Source: Flavobacterium sp. K5-23
GTDB taxonomy: Bacteria > Bacteroidota > Bacteroidia > Flavobacteriales > Flavobacteriaceae
Assembly: GCF_023278045.1 (NCBI RefSeq)
Contig: NZ_CP056783.1
Location: forward strand, 3,071,501 to 3,135,500
Direction of reading: 5' to 3'
DNA: 64,000 nt
Part shown: piece by piece, positions 27,814-37,100 of the stretch
Numbering within the stretch: position 1 is the stretch's first letter
Layout: every line of letters begins with the position of its first letter
Program-made: the position numbers and the translations under genes
Notes under the pieces: model-generated
What the model saw: only the letters and a program-made list of their open reading frames with translations
What the model was told of the DNA's origin: nothing
The model's database searches: none

Positions 27814-30411
27814 CTAGTCTGGTTTGGCTTTTAAAACAAAGTCCATACCTTCAATAATATCACCATCTTCAGATACTTTAATTGTAAAGTTTCTACAGGC
27901 TGGTTCAGCAACAAAATTAAGATTAGAAAGTTGCTCTGAATCAATACAAGCGCGATACTCTCCAGGTTTAAGTCCTAGCAAGTAAATATATCCATCTGAT
28001 TCAGAAAGTATTTCTTTAAAAACGGTATCGCTCCCTTTTTTGTATACTTTTATCAAAACACGACCTAGTCCTTTCAATAAATCACCTTTGTCTAAATAAA
28101 CCATACCACTAATTTCTCCCATAGACTGAATAGGTACATCAATACGCTTAAATTGATTTGGATCAATCATCACTTGATAGAATTTATCTTTAAATCGCCA
28201 TGCAATATTATCTAATTCGGTATCACTAAAGGTTAAGGTATAGTCATTAAATGCATTCAAATTTGGAATACGAACTATCAAATCTTTTTCATTAAAAATA
28301 GCTTGGCCTCCATTTACTTTAACATTATTTATTTTAACCAAATGTTCTCCTTTATCGAAAACTCCATTTTGATTTATATCTAAAAATGGATAAATTAAAA
28401 TACCTCCTTTACCTACCGAAGAATTATTACTGGTGTAAACTTGGTTATGCCCACCAGCACCAAGTGCTAAACTTCCTTGAGCTCCCATAGAAGACACAAC
28501 TTGATTCCTGCTTTGAGACAAACCAACATTTGTTCGCGCAAAAGGCAAATCATATTTGTAACTTACATTTAAAAAATGATCGTTACTAAGTATGTTTTTT
28601 TCGTAAGAGACTGCGTAATACCCTTTAGTGGTTCTTTTTTCAACCTCTCCCCTATAAGACAAAAACAAACCGTTTGTAGCGTTATAACGCGCTGAAGTAC
28701 GCAAAACAATATTGCTTTTAAGTCGGTACGACAACGCTAAATCATTTGTAACAAATAGACTCTTCTCTCCTACCCAGTTCATTTGTGAAGAGGTATAGAA
28801 ACTGAAGTTTTTATAGTAGGATGAAAAGAGAAAATTAGCAAAATTATAATCAAAATTTTCATACGCTAATTTGGAATAATCCATTTTTAAAAACCCGTTG
28901 ATTTTTTTAAATTTAAAAGGAACTGATATTTTCGCTTTAAATTCTTCAGAAGCATTAAATACGGTAGCTACTTGCCCATCAACATAGTTTGCATAATCTA
29001 ATTCCAGTAAAATATTTTTAGTTAAATAATAATTAAGCAATGCTCTACTTCTAACCCCATGTACATACTCGCCGTTTAATAACATTTTACTAAAAGGTTG
29101 AATAGTTGTTTTAAAAAACGGAAGAATTCCTCCATTAGGCAAAGTCGATACATATTCCATACCACCACCAACAGTTATAAAACGATTTAGTCCATAATTA
29201 AATTCTGCTTTCCCAAAACGACTTTGATTCCCATCTTCAATCATCCCTGCGGACAAACCATATTCAAACTCGTTTACAGCCATTACAGTATACGGCACGT
29301 TCATTACACGCTCCTCAACGCGTTCTTCGCCTAAAGGACCATAATATTTTAGCTTTAAAGTAGAAAATCCATAAACATTGGGTACATTAAAAACAAAGGC
29401 TCCAGAAGCATCTGCAGTGGTGAAATTAACAAGAACATTATTAATATACAGCTCAATAGTCCAGTTAGGTTCCGTAAAATCACTTATAACATAACTCCCT
29501 TTTGCTTTTCTAACTGAAGTTGATGAATTACGAATAGTTGCTCCAATTAATGGGGCATTAATAAAGGAATACATTGGAACGTTTATTTTTCCAACTTGCG
29601 CTTGTTTGATTATAGTTTTATCATTGTCTACCCATTGCCAATGATAACGTAACTGCCTGTTATCAAATTTAATTTTGTCATTATAGATCATGGAAAAGTT
29701 AGCTTCACCATACAATAATTCAGTCCCTACATTTAACCCTATTATATTTGTAGTTAATCCTTTCCATACTTGAAACGAAGAAGCTGACCAATCGATAGTT
29801 CCGAATTTAAATAGATGGTAATTACGATTTATAATAGTATCAACTATTTGTTCTCCTTTTAATTTAGAAATATTAGTTCTAATTTTATCGAGTCGCATTT
29901 GTTTTTCAACTGGAAGTTCAAAATTAGCTTTTAATTTTATAGTTAAAGATCGATAGTTAAAATCCATCTTAATACCAAAAACGGGTAAAAAAAGAGAGGA
30001 TTCCATATACAATGCTCCTTCTTCTTTTAATAAACTCCCTTTTATTTTTACAATTCTGCCACCAACATTAATTGATTCATTAGCAAAATCGACAGAAAAA
30101 GGATATTGTTCTTTTCCAATAAAGCCTTCAAGATTCAGCCCATTAGAACCATAATTACAAGGGATTTTTAAAATACTAAATAATTCCTGAATATTTATAT
30201 ACAACAAATTTTTATCTGTATATAACACATCGATATCAAAACTACCCACACCCTCTATAGTAACTGTTACAGGAAAGCCATCTAGGTTTATTGGGTCAAC
30301 TGTTTTTTCAATAGTATCAAAATCGTTAACTATGGCACTATAGCTATTAAACGAGGTAAGTAAAAAAGCAAAAAAAATTATTTTAATAAAAAAAATAAAA
30401 TTTCTTCGCAT
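27814..30411 (-). CDS. Usher-like outer-membrane assembly protein
   Basis: About 865 residues. The N-terminus is a signal peptide from the ATG at 30411 (MRRNFIFFIKIIFFAFLL); an in-frame ATG at 30462 would add 17 residues before it. An N-terminal periplasmic region of about 130 residues (GFPVTVTIEGVGSFDIDVLY) is followed by a long run of amphipathic strands. An E-set-like insert (about residues 325-385, with LKYYGPLGEERVEERV) sits where ushers have a plug. Near the end are FLDINQNGVFDKGEH and a carboxypeptidase-regulatory-like domain with DGYIYLLGLKPGEYRACID. This order matches alpha/CS1-like pilus ushers. The neighbouring chaperone and DUF4402 genes support the call, but direct homology to FimD is not obvious by eye. 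Confidence 0.65.
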   Translation of the reverse strand: MRRNFIFFIKIIFFAFLLTSFNSYSAIVNDFDTIEKTVDPINLDGFPVTVTIEGVGSFDIDVLYTDKNLLYINIQELFSILKIPCNYGSNGLNLEGFIGKEQYPFSVDFANESINVGGRIVKIKGSLLKEEGALYMESSLFLPVFGIKMDFNYRSLTIKLKANFELPVEKQMRLDKIRTNISKLKGEQIVDTIINRNYHLFKFGTIDWSASSFQVWKGLTTNIIGLNVGTELLYGEANFSMIYNDKIKFDNRQLRYHWQWVDNDKTIIKQAQVGKINVPMYSFINAPLIGATIRNSSTSVRKAKGSYVISDFTEPNWTIELYINNVLVNFTTADASGAFVFNVPNVYGFSTLKLKYYGPLGEERVEERVMNVPYTVMAVNEFEYGLSAGMIEDGNQSRFGKAEFNYGLNRFITVGGGMEYVSTLPNGGILPFFKTTIQPFSKMLLNGEYVHGVRSRALLNYYLTKNILLELDYANYVDGQVATVFNASEEFKAKISVPFKFKKINGFLKMDYSKLAYENFDYNFANFLFSSYYKNFSFYTSSQMNWVGEKSLFVTNDLALSYRLKSNIVLRTSARYNATNGLFLSYRGEVEKRTTKGYYAVSYEKNILSNDHFLNVSYKYDLPFARTNVGLSQSRNQVVSSMGAQGSLALGAGGHNQVYTSNNSSVGKGGILIYPFLDINQNGVFDKGEHLVKINNVKVNGGQAIFNEKDLIVRIPNLNAFNDYTLTFSDTELDNIAWRFKDKFYQVMIDPNQFKRIDVPIQSMGEISGMVYLDKGDLLKGLGRVLIKVYKKGSDTVFKEILSESDGYIYLLGLKPGEYRACIDSEQLSNLNFVAEPACRNFTIKVSEDGDIIEGMDFVLKAKPD

Positions 30412-30465
30412 AGTAAATCCTATCCAAGATGATTTTATGCAATAAAAACTATAATTAATCATTCT

Positions 30466-30990
30466 TTATTCCTGATTAAAAGTAATAAAGAAACTCCCTG
30501 TATACACTCCTGGTATTGAGCCACCAGGCACATCAAGCGTCCCTCCAACACGAAGAGGTGTAACAAAATTACAATCTGTATTAATAATAAATGTAGTACC
30601 ATTTGGTCCCTTTTCAGTTGGACCTACGTGAAGGGTAAGATTACCTCCATCGCTACCGGATAAATTAACCGTGGGATCAAAACTGATATTTACACTTCTT
30701 CCCGCACACAATTTTAGTTCGAAAATTGCAGGTTGATAGGTAGGAGCCAGACTCAATAAAGTAATATTACCCGTGTTAGTTCTTGTACCGTCCCAACCCA
30801 CGATAACACTCCCTCCGCCAGCCCCTACTGCAAAAGTACCAAAATGAAGTTGTTGCGTAGCCATCACAGTTATTGAACGTTGTGGTAAACTTGGTTGAGC
30901 ATAAGAAAAATCACAGCACAAGATTAGTATAGCCATAACAACTAGTCCCTTGTAGTACCTTATATTTTTAAAGAAAATTTCCAAACTCAA
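30466..30990 (-). CDS. DUF4402 protein, atypical pilin-like subunit
   Basis: A 174-residue secreted protein with signal peptide (long n-region, cleaved after SYA). The DUF4402 core is recognised from QQLHFGTFAVGAGGGSVIV and the final GVYTGSFFITF. It differs from the two other DUF4402 genes at both ends. Before LHFGT the mature protein has only about 16 residues, against about 25, and the C-terminus is FITFNQE, lacking the penultimate Tyr. It lies between the chaperone gene (16 bases) and the usher gene, in the same operon. I infer a minor or terminal subunit such as a fibre tip. Confidence 0.75.
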   Translation of the reverse strand: MSLEIFFKNIRYYKGLVVMAILILCCDFSYAQPSLPQRSITVMATQQLHFGTFAVGAGGGSVIVGWDGTRTNTGNITLLSLAPTYQPAIFELKLCAGRSVNISFDPTVNLSGSDGGNLTLHVGPTEKGPNGTTFIINTDCNFVTPLRVGGTLDVPGGSIPGVYTGSFFITFNQE

Positions 30991-31006
30991 TTTAATAATA
31001 AATAAA

Positions 31007-31834
31007 CTATTTAATTTCTAACTCATTTTCGGCGTAGACTACAGGCTTACCACCTCCATTACTTATGTAACTAACTTTAATTGTTCCTCTTGTCCAAACA
31101 TTTCCAGATGAATTACCTAATCTTATCTTAATATTTCGCTTTTCAATATTAGTATACACTCCTACTCCATTAACCGCAGCAATTTCATATGCTTTACCAA
31201 TAGAAGGAACAAAAGAAACACGTATATCACCGTATAGGGATATATTCCCTTTACGATGTATGTTTAAATTTAGAATGCGATTCGTTTTGTCAACTATTTC
31301 CAGTTTTAAATCTTCTAAAGCTGCCGTAACACTTACTTCACCTGTTCTAATAATTACTGGAATACTCATCCCAAATATTGGAATTATTTGCACACTTAAA
31401 GATTTAGAATCCTTAATAGTGTCTTTTTGGCCAAGTGCCGTATAATCTTTCTCAGATCTGAAGTACAAATGAGAACGGTATTCTCCAGCTGCCATTTCCG
31501 GTTTTCTTCTATATTGCAACATAATAACCTGTGCTTCCTGAGGAGCAAGAGTTACTTGTCGTGGAAAAATACGCAAGTAAGGATCCGCAAAAGGTTGCCC
31601 AGGCAATTCTTCAACAAGATCTACAAAACTACCATCTTCATTCATTTTCTTTTGAACAAATGAAACAGAATAGGTTGTGGTTTCAGTACCCATATTCACT
31701 AAACTCAGTGATTCTCTCTGTTTATTCCCCTCAAAAACCACTCTTGTAGGAGTAACAAGTAAATCACCTTGTGCTTTCGTTTTATAACTAAAACCCAAAA
31801 CAATAATACACAGTAATAAAATCCTTTTTTTCAT
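31007..31834 (-). CDS. PapD-like periplasmic pilus chaperone
   Basis: A 275-residue secreted protein with signal peptide from the ATG at 31834 (MKKRILLLCIIVLGF); another ATG at 31852 adds six residues. The N-terminal Ig-like domain shows VTPTRVVFEG then RESLSLVN, where the Arg corresponds to the C-terminus-binding Arg8 of PapD. The strand EAQVIMLQYRRKPE leads into AAGEYRSHLYFR, a sequence seen in alpha/archaic fimbrial chaperones. The C-terminal half is a second Ig-like domain. It would hold pilin subunits in the periplasm until delivery to the usher encoded downstream in the same operon. Confidence 0.78.
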   Translation of the reverse strand: MKKRILLLCIIVLGFSYKTKAQGDLLVTPTRVVFEGNKQRESLSLVNMGTETTTYSVSFVQKKMNEDGSFVDLVEELPGQPFADPYLRIFPRQVTLAPQEAQVIMLQYRRKPEMAAGEYRSHLYFRSEKDYTALGQKDTIKDSKSLSVQIIPIFGMSIPVIIRTGEVSVTAALEDLKLEIVDKTNRILNLNIHRKGNISLYGDIRVSFVPSIGKAYEIAAVNGVGVYTNIEKRNIKIRLGNSSGNVWTRGTIKVSYISNGGGKPVVYAENELEIK

Positions 31835-31878
31835 TGTTCTAATATTTACCATAAAGCCAAAAATAAAACATTCTTTCC

Positions 31879-31912
31879 AAAAAAAAAGGGGAAAACTATT
31901 TTGTTTTCCCCC
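31879..31912 (-). terminator. Terminator between pilin gene and assembly operon
   Basis: On the minus strand a GGGGAAAAC/GTTTTCCCC stem (arms 31888-31896 and 31903-31911) is followed by nine U, about 23 bases after the pilin stop. It separates the pilin gene 31935-32471 from the chaperone-usher operon. Confidence 0.85.
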
Positions 31913-31934
31913 TATAGTATTTTATAAAATAATT

Positions 31935-32471
31935 CTAGTTATAATCAACACTAACATTAAAAATTCCTGCGTAAACACCTCCTGCATCTAACGCAGTTAC
32001 ATTTAATGTTCCACCAACCTTAAAACTATCCTGACCTGATCCATTAAGAATACCTCTGAAAGCAATCGCTCCCGCAGTTGCAAAACTCGCAGTTATATTA
32101 TCAATTGTCATTGTAGTTGTTCCGTCAGTCACAAAAATTTCACTAGGCAATGACACTAGGTAAAAGGTATCTTTAGTTCCTGTAACATTAAATGCAGCAT
32201 TTGTAGCAGGAGGATTAACTAATGATTGTTGTAGAACACCTGTAAAAGTACGAGTAGCATCACTTGGATTAAGAATAACTGTCCCTGACCCAGGGGTTAA
32301 GATATTTATAGTTCCAAAATGTAAAGCAGAAGTTCGAGAAAGACCCATCGGTCTAATTAATTTTGCTCCAGCTGTAGTTCCTGTTACAGTTGCAATAGTC
32401 TGAGCAGATACATTCGATGCTAATGTTGTAAATACAAATACAACGAAAAGCAATAGTAGGTTTTTTTTCAA
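31935..32471 (-). CDS. DUF4402 pilin-like protein A
   Basis: A 178-residue protein with signal peptide cut after NVSA. The mature N-terminus is an alternating hydrophobic segment (TIATVTGTTAGAKLIRPM) before the DUF4402 core starting at ALHFGT. The C-terminus reads GVYAGIFNVSVDYN, with Gly at -14 and Tyr at -2. This is the signature by which PapD-type chaperones recognise subunits. There is no lipobox, so it is not a Bacteroidota type V (FimA/Mfa) pilin. Predicted role: a fibre subunit polymerised by donor-strand exchange using the N-terminal segment. It is a single-gene transcript with its own terminator. Confidence 0.8.
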   Translation of the reverse strand: MKKNLLLLFVVFVFTTLASNVSAQTIATVTGTTAGAKLIRPMGLSRTSALHFGTINILTPGSGTVILNPSDATRTFTGVLQQSLVNPPATNAAFNVTGTKDTFYLVSLPSEIFVTDGTTTMTIDNITASFATAGAIAFRGILNGSGQDSFKVGGTLNVTALDAGGVYAGIFNVSVDYN

Positions 32472-32498
32472 TTTTAGTAGGTTTTAGTTTTGTTTGGG

Positions 32499-32531
32499 CA
32501 AATATGAATAAAAATATATTCAGATTGCAAG
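32499..32531 (-). promoter_or_regulatory. Possible promoter of pilin-like gene A
   Basis: Read on the minus strand, CTTG at 32531-32528 is followed after 21 bases by CATATTTG (32506-32499), one mismatch from the -7 consensus. The leader would be about 20 bases. Confidence 0.35.
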
Positions 32532-32539
32532 ATTAAACA

Positions 32540-32780
32540 ACAATTGACTGTAATAACAATAAAATCGACTAAACGCACATTTATTCGTTTAAATACACAT
32601 ACAAACAAGTTTTTCTAAATTTTTTGTTAATAACCTACGTATTTTTACTTGAGTATGATTTACAAGCTAAACAAAAACACTTAACTAACTTAAATCAATC
32701 GCTTTACTATTTATTACACCAATAATAATGGTAAGATGATAAATCCAATTCATTCAAAAAAATTGAATAAATGAAAAATT
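32540..32780. other. AT-rich spacer between the two pilin-like genes, no gene seen
   Basis: The intergenic region 32472-33032 is 561 bases long. Apart from the possible promoter at 32499-32531 and the terminator hairpin at 32788-32842, I see no reading frame, tRNA or repeat in it. The length may allow independent control of the two pilin genes. Confidence 0.5.
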
Positions 32781-32781
32781 A

Positions 32782-32842
32782 TAAAAAAATCCAAAATGAA
32801 TTTTCTTATTTGTTTATCAAACAAGAAAATTCATTTTGGATT
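32782..32842 (-). terminator. Terminator of pilin-like gene B
   Basis: A perfect 20-bp stem (arms 32788-32807 and 32823-32842) with a 15-base loop is followed on the minus strand by a six-U run. It lies about 190 bases downstream of the pilin B stop. Confidence 0.75.
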
Positions 32843-33032
32843 AATAAAAAACTATTTGGGAAAACTTGAAATTTTAAAATTATATAAATACTTTCATTTA
32901 AGAAGAAAACTATTTCTTAAAATCAAAATGTAGATTTGTTACACTTCTTAAGGATAAAGAAATAAATACCGCTTGAATTAAATTCAATTTGGTGAAAATA
33001 AGACAATAAAAAATCACACTTTAATATATTCC

Positions 33033-33590
33033 CTAATTATAATCTACCATTACAACATAAGTTCCTGAATACATTCCTGCTTCTTGATCAGAATCAATGT
33101 TTAATTTTCCGCCTAATCTAAAACTACTTGTTCCGTTATCGCTAAGCACCTGACTTAGACTATTATTTCCTTCGTTAATTAAAATGTCACCAGTAGTATT
33201 TACAAATCGTACTTTAAGATCATCGATAATCATTGTACTAGATCCTGACTCCGCTATTGTAATTGAAGAAGGTAAGGTAATTGAATAACTTTTATTATGT
33301 GTTCCGGAAATTTCAAAAATAGCATTAGATGGAGATTCTCCAATTGAAGAAGCAGAAACCCCCCCGTTAAAATCTCTCGAGGCATCACCAGTAGAAAGTA
33401 CTACTGAACCACCTAATCCAACTTGTTTAGTACTAGTACCAAAATTTAAAGAATTTTTCTCCGAAAGTTTCATTGGAACAACTATACTTGCTCCTGCCGA
33501 AGCATTTACTGATGCCCCTGATTGCGCTTTAACATTCGATGATAAACCAACTGCAATAAATACCAATAAATATGTAAATAGATTCTTCAT
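33033..33590 (-). CDS. DUF4402 pilin-like protein B
   Basis: A 185-residue secreted protein, a paralogue of pilin-like protein A. Signal peptide MKNLFTYLLVFIAVGLSSNV is cut after KA. The N-terminal segment (ASVNASAGASIVVPM) aligns with that of protein A, and the core begins at SLNFGT. The C-terminus GMYSGTYVVMVDYN again has Gly at -14 and Tyr at -2. The two proteins share AxVxxxxxxAxxxxxPMxLS near the start. The second copy may be an alternative major subunit or a minor one. Its own terminator makes it a single-gene unit. Confidence 0.8.
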   Translation of the reverse strand: MKNLFTYLLVFIAVGLSSNVKAQSGASVNASAGASIVVPMKLSEKNSLNFGTSTKQVGLGGSVVLSTGDASRDFNGGVSASSIGESPSNAIFEISGTHNKSYSITLPSSITIAESGSSTMIIDDLKVRFVNTTGDILINEGNNSLSQVLSDNGTSSFRLGGKLNIDSDQEAGMYSGTYVVMVDYN

Positions 33591-33599
33591 ATTAAAGCT

Positions 33600-34120
33600 G
33601 ATTATATTCTATACTAACTTTGATTGCAATTAATAAATTTTGTAGTAATCTTTTTTCCCTCACTAACAACATTCAAGACTTTCCACATCTTAAATCTACT
33701 CCTAATTAACGCTATATTGCAAATAAATCCGATTAAATACACTTATTTTATAATTTGATAATACTTATACTACATAGCAATGAATTTACCTATGTTTAAT
33801 ATATAACCGAAATGATTGTAAGAAGTATCCAAACACATTGGTAATCTTTTTAGAATTTGTGGTATTTAATTCAATTTGACAGTATAGAAGTAGTTTTCTT
33901 TTTTTCTATCAATCCAAAAGATTAGAATAAAATTAGATTAAATAATATTATAAAATAGTTAAAAATTTCATAATATTCTAAAATACAGATGCTTACAAAC
34001 TAATACTGAATTCTACTTCATATGGAATTCAATAAAATTAAATTACAAAAAATCAGTATTTAATTATTAACCTCCATTAGAAAACAATAGAAAATATTAA
34101 GAATTCTGCTCCCGTATTGT
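33600..34120. other. AT-rich spacer, no gene seen
   Basis: The 604-base gap between the giant surface protein and pilin-like gene B contains the upstream region of the pilin gene and the terminator of the giant gene. I see no reading frame or RNA. No TAnnTTTG match was found close to the pilin start. Confidence 0.5.
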
Positions 34121-34123
34121 AAT

Positions 34124-34163
34124 AAAAAAAACACTTACTCCAATAAAAAGGAATAAGTGTTTT
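34124..34163 (-). terminator. Terminator of the giant surface protein gene
   Basis: A stem of about 13 pairs (34128-34142 with 34150-34163, one imperfect pair) has a long A run on the plus strand. It reads as a U run on the minus strand, 30 bases after the stop. Confidence 0.75.
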
Positions 34164-34194
34164 ATAAATTATGGCATTGAGACATTAAAAGTTA

Positions 34195-37100
34195 TTATCT
34201 TAATGGATTGAACAATACTTTAGTTCTGACTTCCCCATTTTCATTTTTTAGTTGTATTAATAGCATTTGATTCGTGGCATTAATATCTAGCTTATGTACT
34301 TTTTGACCTTCTAAACGACTTTTTAACAACAATCTACCTGAAACATCATAACAACTAATTTCTGTATCAACATTTACGACTGATAAGTCAACAATAAGTT
34401 GATTCTCTTTCGAATAAACAATAGCAGGTATTTTGTCAATATTTTTAGCTTCTAACTCGTTAAAATGAACCACAAAACGATTTGGATCCTCTTTTTTAGA
34501 AGCACTAAACTTATATGCTTTTGCAGATTCTAAAGTAATAAGGGTTTCCAATAAACGATCTTCTAATAATACTGTTTCAAAATCTTTAACATCAAACTCA
34601 AATATAAGTGAAAAATAACCATCATTACCCGACTTGAAAGAAACTGGAATAGCTTTATTTTCTTCCGTATTTGTAAAATAACGAACCGAATAATATTCTG
34701 ATGCAGTAGCCAAATAAAGGCTTGGAGCAGTAAGAACGTGACTGAACAACTTTGTCGCTCCTGGTTCGTTTTTGTTATAACCAAATTGCAACAAAGCCTC
34801 ATCTCCATTTTGGTTAGCTTCAGAAAGCACTTTAACACGGATTAAACCCGTTTGTGTGTTTTTGGTTTTAAACCAATTTCCAGCGCCTGTATGCACTCGA
34901 GTATTATTGTTTACTACCAGATTTCCTGAAGTTGCTGCCTTAACAAAATAACCTTGCATAGGAGCTATAAATCTTGAAATAGCGTTAGTACCTATTAATG
35001 TAGTCGAGTTATAAACCCCATAATTGTTTAAAGTTGGATTCCAAATCCACATGTCTTTTCCACCTGCATTATCAACCAAGTTTGAACGTGTCCATCCTGA
35101 TGATGCACTCCAATCAATCGAAGACGGATAAGGGTTACCAATTAAATTAAATCCTTCAAGGTCTTTCAATAACAGATCTGCAGTTGTAGTGATCGTAATT
35201 GGAGAAATCACAACGCCATTGTTCAAATTTCCTATAAATTCTTTTGTTGGATTTAAATCCTGAACTGAATAAAGATATCCCTTACCCGATACAAAATTGG
35301 GTGATGGATGTACTGTATTCCAATTGATAATTGAAGTTGTATTGGTTCTATATACCCATCTAAATGTAGATTCGTTCCAAACATTTAAATCATACCCTGT
35401 TCCGGTTACAGGATTACCCGTTCCATAAGTCCCAGAAGGCAACCAACTACCACTAATACCTTGATCAAAAACTGGCGAGGAAAGGAAATGCCAATCTTCT
35501 TTAGCTCCTTTAATATAACGCTGAACTGTAGCAACAACATTATTAGAATTGTGTATTAATGAGGCTGTTCCTGTTGCATCAGACCTAAGAACAAAGCCAG
35601 CTGCATCTGAATTATTAGTTATTGTTCCTAATGCTGTTAATTGATACAAAGGGGATACTGCAACTTTTTTAGTTGGATTAATCAATAGTGCATTAGTTAC
35701 TTCAAAATTAGAATTAATATTTACCCCTATTGCATTATCTACAGTAAGATTATAAACTTTTCCACCTAGAAATTGATTATTACCAATAGTTTGTAACGTA
35801 CTTCCAGCATACGTTATTACTGGAAAATTTGTAAATGCGTCTAATAATCCTGTGGTGGTGGTGAAATTATTTAACAAGCCTAAGTTTCCACTAAGCAACA
35901 CATTATTCGAATTATTAATATTCAAATTATAAACGGCATCATTTTTAAATACACCGGCATTTATTGTTTGCACTGCCATTCCCGAAAATTGCATCGTAGA
36001 ATTTACAGCAGAAGCATCTATTGTTGCCCCTCCTGAGAATAATAAATCTCCTTTTAACGTTAGTCTGTTTCCATTTAAAACCAACCCATAAGTTGATTGC
36101 GTATTGGTAATATTAGTTACTGAACGGTCCTGATCTAAATAACAATCATTAACAGGTAAATCATCAAAAACAATACTCGCATCAGCAGATGGAATTATAT
36201 TTCTAGTCCAATTTCCAACAGTACCCCAATCTTGACTTATAGCTCCTTTCCATACATTAAAAAACATTCCTTCAAACTCATCAGCACCTATATCTGGATT
36301 TGTTCCTGTACCAACATAACCTCCGTTACCTTGACGTATACTGCCTTTAAAGTCATTTATAAATCCGCTAATATTTACAGCTCCGCTTTCTGCTAAAGTA
36401 GCTTTCGAGGGATTAATGTGGAGGTAATCTACCGATGACCCTAGAATACTTTTAAATTTCAGGTCAGAAATCATATCCTCCGTTACAGAAGCAAGATCCC
36501 TGTTAATCATCCTGCCCTTGAGCTGTGTTAATGACTGGTCACTGTTGGTTCCGTCATAATACAACAGATATTTTGCAGAAGGTGTCCCCGAATAATACAA
36601 GTTATTGTTAGAAGAACTTGAATAGTTATCTAATGCAATACCCAATCTTCTCAAAGCTACTGTAAAACCTGTTCCTTTGGCAAGAGAATGATTCTGAATG
36701 ATATTATTCCTTAAAACCAAGAAAGCAGTCGTGGCAGTGGCATTTGCAGTATGGAATATTCCAGAAGTTCCAAAATTTGTTGTGCCAGTGGACGAGGCAT
36801 TCAAATAGATGGAATTGAAATACACATTGATATTTGAAGGAGCAACTGTTGATATAATACTTATTCCCCGTATTGCATCAGGAGCATTATTAGCATTAGA
36901 TGCAAACAAGCTCCCAATAATATTATTGTATAAATACACATTTGACCCTGCAGAAACAATCATTCCATTTAATTGCCCTGTAAAACCTGAACTGGCAGTT
37001 GACAAATCATAAACCTTATTGCGATAAGCGTTTACCGTTATCCCCCCTGCTATTGAAATCCCATTCATCGATCCGGCAGCAATTGTCGTTAATGCGTTTC

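Noticed and set aside
30466..33590. Type V (FimA/Mfa) pilus genes
   Set aside because: The subunits have plain signal peptides without a lipobox and no anchor or minor fimbrillin genes; a chaperone and an usher-like gene are present instead.
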